Origin: CAYQQR01 sp964420035 | GTDB lineage: Bacteria; Bacteroidota; Bacteroidia; Bacteroidales; SM23-62 | Length of the DNA stretch: 55,127 nucleotides | Assembly (NCBI GenBank): GCA_964420035.1 | Contig: CAYQQR010000027.1 | Coordinates: 1 to 55,127 of the forward strand | Direction: 5' to 3' | In this document: positions 26,302 to 34,444 of the stretch, piece after piece | Layout of the letters: every line of letters begins with the position of its first letter | How positions within the stretch are numbered: position 1 is the stretch's first letter | Notes under the pieces: model-generated | Databases searched by the model: none | What the model was told of the DNA's origin: nothing | Seen by the model: only the letters and a program-made list of their open reading frames with translations | Program-made: the position numbers and the translations under genes

Positions 26302-26994
26302 ATGATGTTGTTCACTTTTTTACAGGCCCAGGTAGCAGACACCGCTGCTGTAGCGACAGAGGGCGAATTGACCCTCTCGTACTGGCAACTTGCCCTTAAG
26401 GGCGGATGGGTGATGATTCCCATTGTCCTGTTATCCATACTGGCTGTTTATATTTTCTTCGAGCGCTGGTTCGCCATAAAGAAAGCTGCCCAGGTAGACA
26501 CCAACTTTATGAACCGTATCAAGGATTATATTATGGACGGTAAAATAGAACATGCCACTGCTCTTTGCCAGTCGTACAATAATCCCAATGCCAGGATGAT
26601 CGAGAAAGGCATACAGCGCATCGGCAGACCCTTGTCCGACATCAGCGCCACCATCGAAAATGTAGGCAAACTCGAGATCTATAACCTGGAAAGAGGATTA
26701 CCCACTATGGCAACCGTTGCGGGTGGCGCCCCCATGATCGGATTCCTGGGAACGGTGTTAGGTATGATCAGAGCCTTTTATGACATGGCCAACGCGGGAA
26801 GCAATATTGATGTTGGCTTGCTGTCCAGCGGGATATACACGGCCCTGGTGACCACGGTGGCCGGACTTATCGTTGGTATTGTGGCTTATTTTGCCTATAA
26901 TATTTTGGTTGCCAGAGTGGAAAAGGTTGTCAGTATCCTTGAAGGAAATGCGACCGAATTTATGGATCTTTTGAACGAGCCGGTAAAGAGATAG
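26302..26994 (+). CDS. exbB: ExbB/TolQ family proton channel protein
   Basis: A 230-residue inner membrane protein that forms the proton-driven motor with ExbD to energize TonB. It shows a first membrane segment (GWVMIPIVLLSILAVYIFFERWF, about 35-57), a cytoplasmic loop, and two helices in the MotA/TolQ/ExbB domain (MATVAGGAPMIGFLGTVLGMIRAF, about 134-157, and YTALVTTVAGLIVGIVAYFAYN, about 176-197). The N-terminal 30 residues resemble a cleavable signal (LFTFLQAQVADTAA). It starts an operon with exbD (2 bp gap) and tonB. This machinery would power TonB-dependent transporters such as the SusC at 9316-12264. Confidence 0.95.
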   Translation: MMLFTFLQAQVADTAAVATEGELTLSYWQLALKGGWVMIPIVLLSILAVYIFFERWFAIKKAAQVDTNFMNRIKDYIMDGKIEHATALCQSYNNPNARMIEKGIQRIGRPLSDISATIENVGKLEIYNLERGLPTMATVAGGAPMIGFLGTVLGMIRAFYDMANAGSNIDVGLLSSGIYTALVTTVAGLIVGIVAYFAYNILVARVEKVVSILEGNATEFMDLLNEPVKR

Positions 26995-26996
26995 TT

Positions 26997-27389
26997 ATGG
27001 CAATAAGCACCAGAAATAAGATCAGTGTTCAGTTCGCAATGTCGGGCATGACGGATATCGTTTTCCTGTTGTTGATCTTTTTTATGATCACCTCCACCCT
27101 GATCGCCCCGAATGCATTGAAATTGTTGTTACCTCAAAGCAAGAACCAGACGGCTGCCAGTCCCATAACCACCGTATCCATCACCAAAGATTTTGAATTT
27201 TATATTGAAACCACCCGCGTACCGCTCTCTGAACTGGAATCCCGGCTGCAGCAAAGGTTGACCGGTGAGGAGGAACCGACCATCTCATTGCATGCCGACA
27301 GGAGTGTGCCCATCGAACAGGTGGTTAAAGTAATGAATATAGCTAAGGAGAATCGTTATAAACTAATCCTGGCAACTTCGCCGGATTAA
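26997..27389 (+). CDS. exbD: ExbD/TolR family biopolymer transport protein
   Basis: A 130-residue single-pass protein, partner of ExbB in the TonB motor. The single membrane helix carries the essential acidic residue (GMTDIVFLLLIFFMITSTLI, Asp20) and the rest is a periplasmic domain ending in HADRSVPIEQVVKVMNIAKENRYKLILATSP, typical of ExbD. Its stop overlaps the tonB start by one base (TAATG), which indicates translational coupling. Many Bacteroidota operons carry two exbD copies; here there is one. Confidence 0.94.
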   Translation: MAISTRNKISVQFAMSGMTDIVFLLLIFFMITSTLIAPNALKLLLPQSKNQTAASPITTVSITKDFEFYIETTRVPLSELESRLQQRLTGEEEPTISLHADRSVPIEQVVKVMNIAKENRYKLILATSPD

Positions 27390-28213
27390 TGAGGATGAAA
27401 AGAAGAAACAGAGGCATATTGTTTTCCCTGCTTTTTCACGCTGTTATCGGGGTGTTCCTTGCATTTTTCGGCTTTACCACACCCTTACCCCTGCCTGAAG
27501 AAGAAGGGATCCTGGTGAATTTTGGTGAGGATGAGTTTGCAGCAGGTTCCAATGAGCCGGAGATTCAGCCAGAAAATGTCATACCCGGGCAAAGCGAACC
27601 CGGGGTGAGCAGTTCGGATGATGCCGAAGACATTCTCACACAGGATTTCGAGGAAACAGCTGCCCTTGAGGATGCGAGCAATGAACATAGCACGGAGGAG
27701 CAAAACCAGGATATCATTGAAGACCTAGTCGAACCCCGGGAAACACAGGAACAGGAAACCAATAAAGAAGAAGTTGAAAAAGAGGAACAAAAGGTCAATC
27801 CCCTGGCCCTCTACCGAAGGAACACCGACCAGAACCAGGATAATTCAGAAGGGATTACAGGGGGGGAAGGAAACCAGGGCAGCCCTTCCGGTTCGGAACT
27901 TTCGGATGATTATACCAATGCCCTCAGCTCAGGAACGGGCAACATCAGCTACAGCCTGAACGGGCGCAATCCCCTGTTGCTCCCAAAACCCGATTACGAC
28001 TACCAGGTGGAAGGAAAGGTGGTGGTTGAGGTGGTCGTTGACAGAAATGGAAATGTCATAACCGCTAACCCGGGTGTGAAAGGTTCAACCACGCTGAACG
28101 AATATCTCCTCTCCGTAGCAAAAAAAGCCGCCCTCAAGGCCAAATTCGATAATAAACCGGATGCCCCTGTCCGGCAGAAAGGAACCATTACCTACTTCTT
28201 CAAACTGGAATAA
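27389..28213 (+). CDS. tonB: TonB family energy transducer
   Basis: A 274-residue TonB-like protein that carries motor energy to outer membrane receptors. One N-terminal membrane segment (RGILFSLLFHAVIGVFLAFFGF, about 5-26) is followed by a long periplasmic spacer and a C-terminal TonB domain (about 205-274: YQVEGKVVVEVVVDRNGNVITANPG ... KGTITYFFKLE). The spacer is unusual: residues about 35-135 are strongly acidic and rich in Glu, Gln, Asp and Asn with few prolines, unlike the Pro-Lys rod of classical TonB. Last gene of the operon, followed directly by a terminator. A TolA-like role is an alternative. Confidence 0.88.
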   Translation: MRMKRRNRGILFSLLFHAVIGVFLAFFGFTTPLPLPEEEGILVNFGEDEFAAGSNEPEIQPENVIPGQSEPGVSSSDDAEDILTQDFEETAALEDASNEHSTEEQNQDIIEDLVEPRETQEQETNKEEVEKEEQKVNPLALYRRNTDQNQDNSEGITGGEGNQGSPSGSELSDDYTNALSSGTGNISYSLNGRNPLLLPKPDYDYQVEGKVVVEVVVDRNGNVITANPGVKGSTTLNEYLLSVAKKAALKAKFDNKPDAPVRQKGTITYFFKLE

Positions 28214-28246
28214 AAAAAGGCACCCCGAGGATGCCTTTTTATTTTT
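28213..28246. terminator. Intrinsic terminator after tonB, possibly bidirectional
   Basis: The arms AAAAAGGCA and TGCCTTTTT (about 28214-28222 and 28232-28240) flank a 9 nt loop, and a T-run (TATTTTTG) follows on the plus strand. The A-run on the left becomes a T-run on the minus strand, so it may also stop transcripts of the convergent membrane protein gene. Confidence 0.85.
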
Positions 28247-28260
28247 GTTCGTCGGGCAGT

Positions 28261-28674
28261 CTATTTCATGTACTTCAGATTGATCCCGTACAATATGACG
28301 AATACTGCCATAATGACCAGACCCAATATACTGAAAGTGCTTACGCCGAAAACAATGGGTAAAATAAACTGCAGAACATAAGCTGCAACATAGATAAAAT
28401 ACCCTATCTTTTTCAATCCCCACATCAGGATGGCCCCGGTCAATGTACCAATGTTCAATATCAGCGCAATAGCCAGATAGCCAATAGCTCCCGCACCACC
28501 TTCAGCCATACCGGGCATAAAACTGAGTAATTCCATGAGTCTACCTGCACCAATAATCAATGCAAGAAAGGTAATAACACTGAGCCCGCTTCCGATAAAA
28601 GACAAAATACACAGAACGGTCAGTAAGACCGGCCTCGGTGATTTAGCACCGGCATTCTCTGTTTGTTCAGCCAT
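28261..28674 (-). CDS. Small four-helix membrane protein of unknown function
   Basis: A 137-residue integral membrane protein. After a hydrophilic, proline-containing start (AEQTENAGAKSPRP) come four hydrophobic segments (about 15-43, 61-85, 88-109 and 112-132). It ends with a short basic tail (NLKYMK). The family is not recognised with certainty; small proteins of this layout are common in Bacteroidota. It converges on the tonB operon across the shared terminator and is divergent from glyA. No catalytic or metal-binding residues stand out. Confidence 0.7.
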   Translation of the reverse strand: MAEQTENAGAKSPRPVLLTVLCILSFIGSGLSVITFLALIIGAGRLMELLSFMPGMAEGGAGAIGYLAIALILNIGTLTGAILMWGLKKIGYFIYVAAYVLQFILPIVFGVSTFSILGLVIMAVFVILYGINLKYMK

Positions 28675-28891
28675 AAGATTTGAGTTTAGTGAATAAAATG
28701 GTTAACGCTTATAAATTAAAGAAGATTTTTTATTTAAGTCAAAGTTCTATCCATAAATAATGTCAATATTTATAAAAATTTACCCCGGCACCCATGTTGC
28801 ATTTCAGGTAAATTAAGCTATTCATCAACATATAATTAAAATTCAGATATTTGCGCGATCCTGCTAAATTTGCCATTTAAAATATGAAGCA

Positions 28892-30172
28892 ATGAAAGAA
28901 GATACCCTGGTTTTTAAACTTATAGAAAAGGAGCGTGAAAGACAACGCGAGGGCATTGAGCTTATCGCTTCCGAAAATTTTGTCAGCGAGCAGGTCCTGC
29001 GCGCCATGGGTTCCGAACTTACAAACAAATATGCCGAAGGATTGCCGGGTAAAAGATATTACGGGGGCTGCCAGGTGGTAGACGAGGTGGAAGACCTGGC
29101 CAGGGAACGGGCCAAAAAACTCTTCGATGCGACCTGGGCCAATGTTCAACCTCATTCCGGAGCGCAGGCCAATGCTGCAGTTATGCTCTCCGTGCTCCAG
29201 CCGGGCGATACCTTCCTGGGTCTTGACCTTTCCCACGGGGGGCACCTGACCCACGGTTCCCCGGTTAATTTTTCAGGTATCCTGTATGATCCCGCGGCCT
29301 ATACAGTCGATAAAGAAACCGGCACGATCAACTACGATGTCATGGAAGAAATCGCCGAAGAACAAAAACCCAAACTGATCATTGCAGGAGCTTCTGCCTA
29401 CAGCCGGGATTGGGACTATGAAAGGATGCGTATCATTGCCGATAAGGTGGGAGCACTCCTGATGGCCGATATTGCTCATCCTGCCGGACTGATAGCCACC
29501 GGCTTGCTGAACCATGTCTTTCCCCATTGTCACATTGTAACCACCACCACCCATAAAACCCTGCGCGGCCCCCGCGGAGGAATGATAATGATGGGCGAGG
29601 ATTTTGATAATCCCTGGGGACGTACTACCCCAAAAGGGAAAATCAGGACCATGAGCCAGCTCCTCGACTCTGCCGTATTCCCCGGTACCCAGGGGGGACC
29701 CCTGGAACATGTTATTGCCGCCAAAGCGGTCGCATTTGAAGAAGCCCTCAGCGAAGACTATAAGAAATATATGATACAGGTCCGGAAGAATGCACGGGAT
29801 ATGGCCCGGGCATTTATGGACCTGGGATATAAGGTCATTTCCGATGGAACCGACAATCATTCCATGCTGATCGACCTGAGAACCAAGTTCCCCGGGATCA
29901 CCGGAAAAGAAGCAGAAAACAATTTGCAGGAAGCGGATATCACCATCAATAAAAACATGGTCCCCTTTGACAGCCGGTCGCCTTTCAAAACCTCGGGCAT
30001 CCGCCTGGGAACCCCGGCCATCACAACCCGTGGCTTGAAAGAGAACCAGATGCCCAAGATCGTGGAACTGATCGACCATGTGATCTCAGACATAGAGGAC
30101 GAATCAAAGATCAAATCCGTGCGTGAGAAGGTGAATCAAATGATGAAGGATTATCCGTTGTTCGCGTGGTAA
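28892..30172 (+). CDS. glyA: Serine hydroxymethyltransferase GlyA
   Basis: A 426-residue PLP enzyme that converts serine and tetrahydrofolate into glycine and 5,10-methylene-THF, the main entry of one-carbon units. Motifs are GIELIASENFVSEQVL (about 22-37), NKYAEGLPGKRYYGGCQ (about 46-62), MADIAHPAGLIATG and the PLP-binding TTTTHKTLRGPRGGM with Lys222. Length is normal. The ATG at 28892 is used because the nearby upstream ATG (28884) meets a stop after three codons. It stands alone, divergent from the membrane protein gene. Its product feeds MetF and MetH, encoded 17-20 kb away. Confidence 0.97.
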   Translation: MKEDTLVFKLIEKERERQREGIELIASENFVSEQVLRAMGSELTNKYAEGLPGKRYYGGCQVVDEVEDLARERAKKLFDATWANVQPHSGAQANAAVMLSVLQPGDTFLGLDLSHGGHLTHGSPVNFSGILYDPAAYTVDKETGTINYDVMEEIAEEQKPKLIIAGASAYSRDWDYERMRIIADKVGALLMADIAHPAGLIATGLLNHVFPHCHIVTTTTHKTLRGPRGGMIMMGEDFDNPWGRTTPKGKIRTMSQLLDSAVFPGTQGGPLEHVIAAKAVAFEEALSEDYKKYMIQVRKNARDMARAFMDLGYKVISDGTDNHSMLIDLRTKFPGITGKEAENNLQEADITINKNMVPFDSRSPFKTSGIRLGTPAITTRGLKENQMPKIVELIDHVISDIEDESKIKSVREKVNQMMKDYPLFAW

Positions 30173-30232
30173 TCCGCGATGAGGATTAGGGGATTGGGTG
30201 TGGGCACCGTTTGTACCCTTTAGCACCGTTAA

Positions 30233-31018
30233 ATGATCGAACTCGATTTTTATATCATCCTTGCCGTGGTCGGGGTGGGCTTCATGGCCGGCTTCATCAA
30301 CACCCTGGCCGGAAGCGGTTCCCTGCTGACCCTTCCTCTTTTAATGTTTCTGGGCTTGCCGGCCAATGTGGCCAACGGGACCAACCGCATCGCCATTCTT
30401 CTGCAAAATCTGGTCGGGATCACCAGTTTCAAACAGCAAAAGGTTCTTAAGTTCCGGGAAGCCTTTATCCTTGGCATTCCAGCCGTAGTGGGTTCTCTGC
30501 TGGGCGCCGGGATTGCCATTAACCTGAACGAGCTTATCATGGAACGCACCATAGGATTTCTGCTGGTGGTCATGTTCTTCATCGTCATCTTAAGACCCGC
30601 TCAATGGCTCAAAAAACAGCAGGATCAAACAGCCCTCTCCCGGTGGCTTCAGGTACCCGTGTTTTTTTTCATCGGGGTCTATGGTGGCTTCATTCAGGCA
30701 GGAGTCGGTTTCTTCTTGCTGGCTGGACTGGTATTGGGAGCCGGGTTCGACCTGGTAAAGGCCAATGCTGTAAAAGTATTTATAATATTTCTCTATACCC
30801 CTTTTGCCCTGGCGATATTCATGCTGCACCATCAGGTAAACTACAAGATCGGGCTTATCCTGGCCATCGGCAATATGCTGGGGGCCTTCGCGGGAAGCCG
30901 GGTTGCCGTAATCTGGGGACCGCTATTCGTGCGCTGGGTCCTGCTCATTACCCTGGTATTTGCTTCAATGAAGCTGCTGGGTATCCTGGAGCGGATCATC
31001 GCGCTTATTCCAGGGTAA
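30233..31018 (+). CDS. TauE/SafE (TSUP) family membrane transporter
   Basis: A 261-residue inner membrane protein with about eight hydrophobic segments and the TSUP signature of a duplicated glycine-rich half: GFMAGFINTLAGSGSLLTLPLL (about 18-39) and FIGVYGGFIQAGVGFFLLAGLV (about 145-166). Family members export or import sulfite, sulfoacetate or similar anions. The substrate cannot be told here; no sulfur metabolism genes adjoin it. It lies 60 bp behind glyA, with slipped repeats in the gap. Its 3' end overlaps the end of the convergent ClC gene by 14 bp. Confidence 0.88.
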   Translation: MIELDFYIILAVVGVGFMAGFINTLAGSGSLLTLPLLMFLGLPANVANGTNRIAILLQNLVGITSFKQQKVLKFREAFILGIPAVVGSLLGAGIAINLNELIMERTIGFLLVVMFFIVILRPAQWLKKQQDQTALSRWLQVPVFFFIGVYGGFIQAGVGFFLLAGLVLGAGFDLVKANAVKVFIIFLYTPFALAIFMLHHQVNYKIGLILAIGNMLGAFAGSRVAVIWGPLFVRWVLLITLVFASMKLLGILERIIALIPG

Positions 31019-32822
31019 AAGATTTCAATGTCTGCCTGTAGGAAGAGAATATCTTCGCCCGGGACACGAAACCCAGGTATTTGCCCTTATCCAGAACCAC
31101 AAAATTGAACCGCCCACTTATATTGAACTTCCTTGCCACCTCGGCCATCGATTCATCCCGGGAAACAGTAAAGCGGGGCATGAACATCAGGTCGCGTACA
31201 TAGGTGGTATCGTACATATTCTTATTGAACATAATCTCGCGAATATCATCCAGTTTCACGATCCCGTAAAAATTATTGTCGGCATCCACCACAGGGAAAA
31301 TGTTCCGGTGTGCCTTGGTGATCACCTTCACCAGGTCACCCAGCGTCGCATCGGGGTGTATCTTGTGAAAGTCGGTTTCTATAAGATCCATAACCTTCAT
31401 CATCTGCAATACATAGCGGTCCTTATCATGGGTAAGCAGCTCACCCCGTTTAGCCAGCTGAATGGTGTATACCGAATTGGTTACAAAAAGCCTTGTGGTC
31501 GCATAGGAAATGGTTGAAACGATCATCAGGGGCATGAACAATTCATAGCCCCCGGTGATCTCGGCAATAAGAAAGATCGCGGTCAGGGGGGCATGGATCA
31601 CCCCCGCGATCAGTCCGGCCATACCGGTAAGGGCAAAATGCGATTCCACCAGATCAAGCCCTAATTGGTTTCCCACCACCGCAAAAAACAATCCGGCATT
31701 GGCACCAATGAACAGCGAAGGGGCAAAGATACCCCCGACCCCGCCACTGCCAAAAGTAACAGAAGTCGCCACCACCTTAAACAATATAACCATGGTAAAG
31801 GCAATAAAGATCACGATCCAAAGGTTCCGGAGGTTCTCATACAATGTGTTTTCGAATAGATAACTGTAGTTTTCATTCAGGGCCATATTGATGGGCTCGT
31901 AACCCTCACCATAGAGGGAAGGCATAAAATAGACCAGGACCCCCAGGGCCCCCCCCCCGACAAGCAAACGGGTATAGGCATTTTTTAGCTTTTCGAACAG
32001 GGCGGTGATCCAATTGTACATCCGGGTAAAATAGACCGACAGGAGTGAGGTGAATACGCCGAGAATAATGTAATAGGGTACAGCACTTAGATGGAAGCTT
32101 TCAATGACCTCTACCGGGTAAAGGAAATTTTGTCCCATGAAAAGATAAGAGGTGAGCGCTGCCGTTAGCGAAGAAATAAGCAAGGGAACCAATGAAGCCA
32201 GGGTGAGATCCAGCATGATCACCTCCAGTGCAAAAACGATGGCTGCAATAGGTGCCTTGAAAATGGCCGACATGGCCCCCGCGCAGGCACAGCCCAGCAT
32301 CAGGATGATCTGTTTGTAATTTAACCGAAAAGCCCGGGCCATGTTGGATCCAATAGCAGCTCCGGTCGCAACCGTTGGCCCCTCCAGTCCGACCGATCCT
32401 CCGAAACCAACCGTAATGGCACTGGTGATGATGGAAGAATAAAGGTTATGCCGTTTGATGACCCCGTTGGTTTTCGATATGGCGTACAGCACGCTCGGGA
32501 TACCATGGCCCACATGTTGCCGGTTAATGTATTTAATGAAAAGTACCGTTACAAGGATCCCTACAAGAGGAAAGGCAAAATAAAGATAGTTTTGAAAACC
32601 GGCTGCCAGTCCCTGGGTCAAAAACGCCTGAATGAGGTGTACCAGGTTTTTTATGATCACTGCAGTTAAGCCCGCTGCAAAACCGACAATAACGCTTAGC
32701 AAAAGTATGAACTGCCGGTTGCCGATATACTTTAGCCTCCAGGCCAGGACTTTCCGGATAAAACGGGTGCGCGCCATAAATTTCCAAAGGTAATTAGAAA
32801 TCATGAAACGCTTTACGTTCAT
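31005..32822 (-). CDS. ClC family chloride channel/transporter with CBS pair
   Basis: A 605-residue protein with the ClC membrane domain (about 35-445) and two CBS domains at the C-terminus (about 470-605). The gating glutamate motif GSVGLEGP is intact (Glu147), as is GGVGGIFAPSLFIGA in the second half and a tyrosine (TNSVYT) where the pore Tyr445 of E. coli ClC lies. Two pore positions differ from the E. coli antiporter: GSGIP is GHGIP (His106), and the internal proton glutamate (Glu203) is valine in ALEV (Glu200-Val201), as in animal chloride channels. This suggests uncoupled or altered anion transport, by inference. The 3' end overlaps the TSUP gene. Confidence 0.92.
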   Translation of the reverse strand: MNVKRFMISNYLWKFMARTRFIRKVLAWRLKYIGNRQFILLLSVIVGFAAGLTAVIIKNLVHLIQAFLTQGLAAGFQNYLYFAFPLVGILVTVLFIKYINRQHVGHGIPSVLYAISKTNGVIKRHNLYSSIITSAITVGFGGSVGLEGPTVATGAAIGSNMARAFRLNYKQIILMLGCACAGAMSAIFKAPIAAIVFALEVIMLDLTLASLVPLLISSLTAALTSYLFMGQNFLYPVEVIESFHLSAVPYYIILGVFTSLLSVYFTRMYNWITALFEKLKNAYTRLLVGGGALGVLVYFMPSLYGEGYEPINMALNENYSYLFENTLYENLRNLWIVIFIAFTMVILFKVVATSVTFGSGGVGGIFAPSLFIGANAGLFFAVVGNQLGLDLVESHFALTGMAGLIAGVIHAPLTAIFLIAEITGGYELFMPLMIVSTISYATTRLFVTNSVYTIQLAKRGELLTHDKDRYVLQMMKVMDLIETDFHKIHPDATLGDLVKVITKAHRNIFPVVDADNNFYGIVKLDDIREIMFNKNMYDTTYVRDLMFMPRFTVSRDESMAEVARKFNISGRFNFVVLDKGKYLGFVSRAKIFSSYRQTLKSFTLE

Positions 32823-32869
32823 TCACCGCGAAAAGCAACAGAAAAGGTGTTAAATTCGTTTTCCTATCA

Positions 32870-34384
32870 ATGAAAATATTTCTACCCTGCATATTGTTGT
32901 TGGTTTTGCTATTGATGCGGGCACAATCGGGTCAGCCCCTGCCTCCCGAGCTGGAAGCAGTAAGTGTGGATACAGCGACCGGAAATGTGATCATCGAATG
33001 GTCCGATAGTCCCTCTTCCGGACTTGATGACATCAGGATCTACTACGGGATCGAAGACCAGGTGATTATAGGGGGAGATACGGTAACAAGGCTCGCCGGG
33101 GTGGTGATCGATTCCATCGACCACACCAACAATTCCTACATCCATGTGCCGGACGATGAAGCCGGAACGGATTCATGGTATGCCGTAGACGTAACCCGCG
33201 GTATTCCCGTGTACAGCAGCAGCCTGATCAGCAACTTTCACAGGGCGGTACAGTTGAATGTACATTATGACTCCTGCCTGAGGCAAATGGAACTGGAATG
33301 GAGTCCATATGAGGACTGGGGCGATGAACTGAGGTTCTATAATGTATATTTCAGCAATGATGGAGATATATATAATCTGAAGGCACGCCTCGACCAGGAT
33401 GAAAACGGTTTTATACACACACAATTACAGCTAGACGAAAACTATTGTTATTTCATTGAAACCGAACGGTCAGACGGATTACTTTCAACATCAGCGATAA
33501 AGTGTAAGTTCGCCCAGGGGGATCAGCCCCCCGACTATATCAATGCTGATTATGCTACAGTTTCTGAAGGAAACAGGGTTGATCTTTCTTTCAGCATGGA
33601 TCCCATGGGAGAGATCAACCGTTTCGGATTGTTACGGTCTTTGGAAAAAGATGCAGGCTATATAGAGATAGCACGACTTGAAGAGGATGGCAGCCGGATA
33701 ATGACTTCAAATAATACAGATGATGCAACGAATAATTACTATTATAAACTGGCCGCACTGAACAGCTGCCTGGTGCAGGAACAGCTTTCCAATGTAGCCT
33801 CGAATATTGTGATTCAGGCAGAATTGGACAAACCCCTGGTGCAATTGAGCTGGAGTGCTTATGTAGACTGGCGGGGAGGTGTGGATACCTATGATTTGTA
33901 CCGGGTCATTCAGGGAACAGGAAGGAAGCAACTGGCCCGCCTGGATTCACTGACCACCGGATATACGGATACCATTTCGAATCTGGCCGGACAGGAAATT
34001 TTCGGGCAGATCTGCTATTATGTGAAAGCCACCGAGGGTGATGCCAATCCCTATGGAGTCAAGGGTGTCTCACGTTCCAATATCGCGTGCATCGAGGTTC
34101 TCCCTGATATCTTTATGCCCAATGCCTTTACACCGAACCAGGACGGGCTCAATGATGAATTGAAGCCCATTCTGACCTTTATACCGGCAGATTATCTGTT
34201 TATCGTATACAATCGCTTGGGCCAGAAAGTGTTTGAGACCAACAGGCCGGATGAAGCCTGGAACGGAACCACAAATAACGGGAATAAGGGTCCGCGGGGC
34301 ACTTATATGTATTATATCAAGATCTCTTCCTCTTCGGGATATACTGTTGAGAAATCAGGGCAGATCCATTTGATATATCCCTGA
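32870..34384 (+). CDS. Secreted protein with gliding-motility type (T9SS type B) C-terminal domain
   Basis: A 504-residue secreted protein. It has a signal peptide (1-18, ILLLVLLLMRAQS), several fibronectin-like beta modules (for example VQLNVHYDSCLRQMELEWSPY, about 125, and PLVQLSWSAYVDWRGGVDTYDLYR, about 320) and a CHU_C / gliding motility-associated C-terminal domain (about 415-504). The tail shows the usual marks: FMPNAFTPNQDGLNDELKP, YNRLGQKVFET, WNGT and GTYMYYIKI. Such a tail directs export by the type IX system. The function beyond surface or matrix adhesion is unknown. It is divergent from the ClC gene and lies upstream of rel. Confidence 0.88.
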   Translation: MKIFLPCILLLVLLLMRAQSGQPLPPELEAVSVDTATGNVIIEWSDSPSSGLDDIRIYYGIEDQVIIGGDTVTRLAGVVIDSIDHTNNSYIHVPDDEAGTDSWYAVDVTRGIPVYSSSLISNFHRAVQLNVHYDSCLRQMELEWSPYEDWGDELRFYNVYFSNDGDIYNLKARLDQDENGFIHTQLQLDENYCYFIETERSDGLLSTSAIKCKFAQGDQPPDYINADYATVSEGNRVDLSFSMDPMGEINRFGLLRSLEKDAGYIEIARLEEDGSRIMTSNNTDDATNNYYYKLAALNSCLVQEQLSNVASNIVIQAELDKPLVQLSWSAYVDWRGGVDTYDLYRVIQGTGRKQLARLDSLTTGYTDTISNLAGQEIFGQICYYVKATEGDANPYGVKGVSRSNIACIEVLPDIFMPNAFTPNQDGLNDELKPILTFIPADYLFIVYNRLGQKVFETNRPDEAWNGTTNNGNKGPRGTYMYYIKISSSSGYTVEKSGQIHLIYP

Positions 34385-34444
34385 GCCTTTGGGGGATTTT
34401 CCCTGGATAATTCATTATTTTTGTTGTAATGTTTGGGTAAAAGT

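Noticed and set aside
28846..28872. Promoter for glyA (TAAATTTG at 28865-28872)
   Set aside because: The -7 box fits but no -33 box is found at the right distance, so I did not list it.
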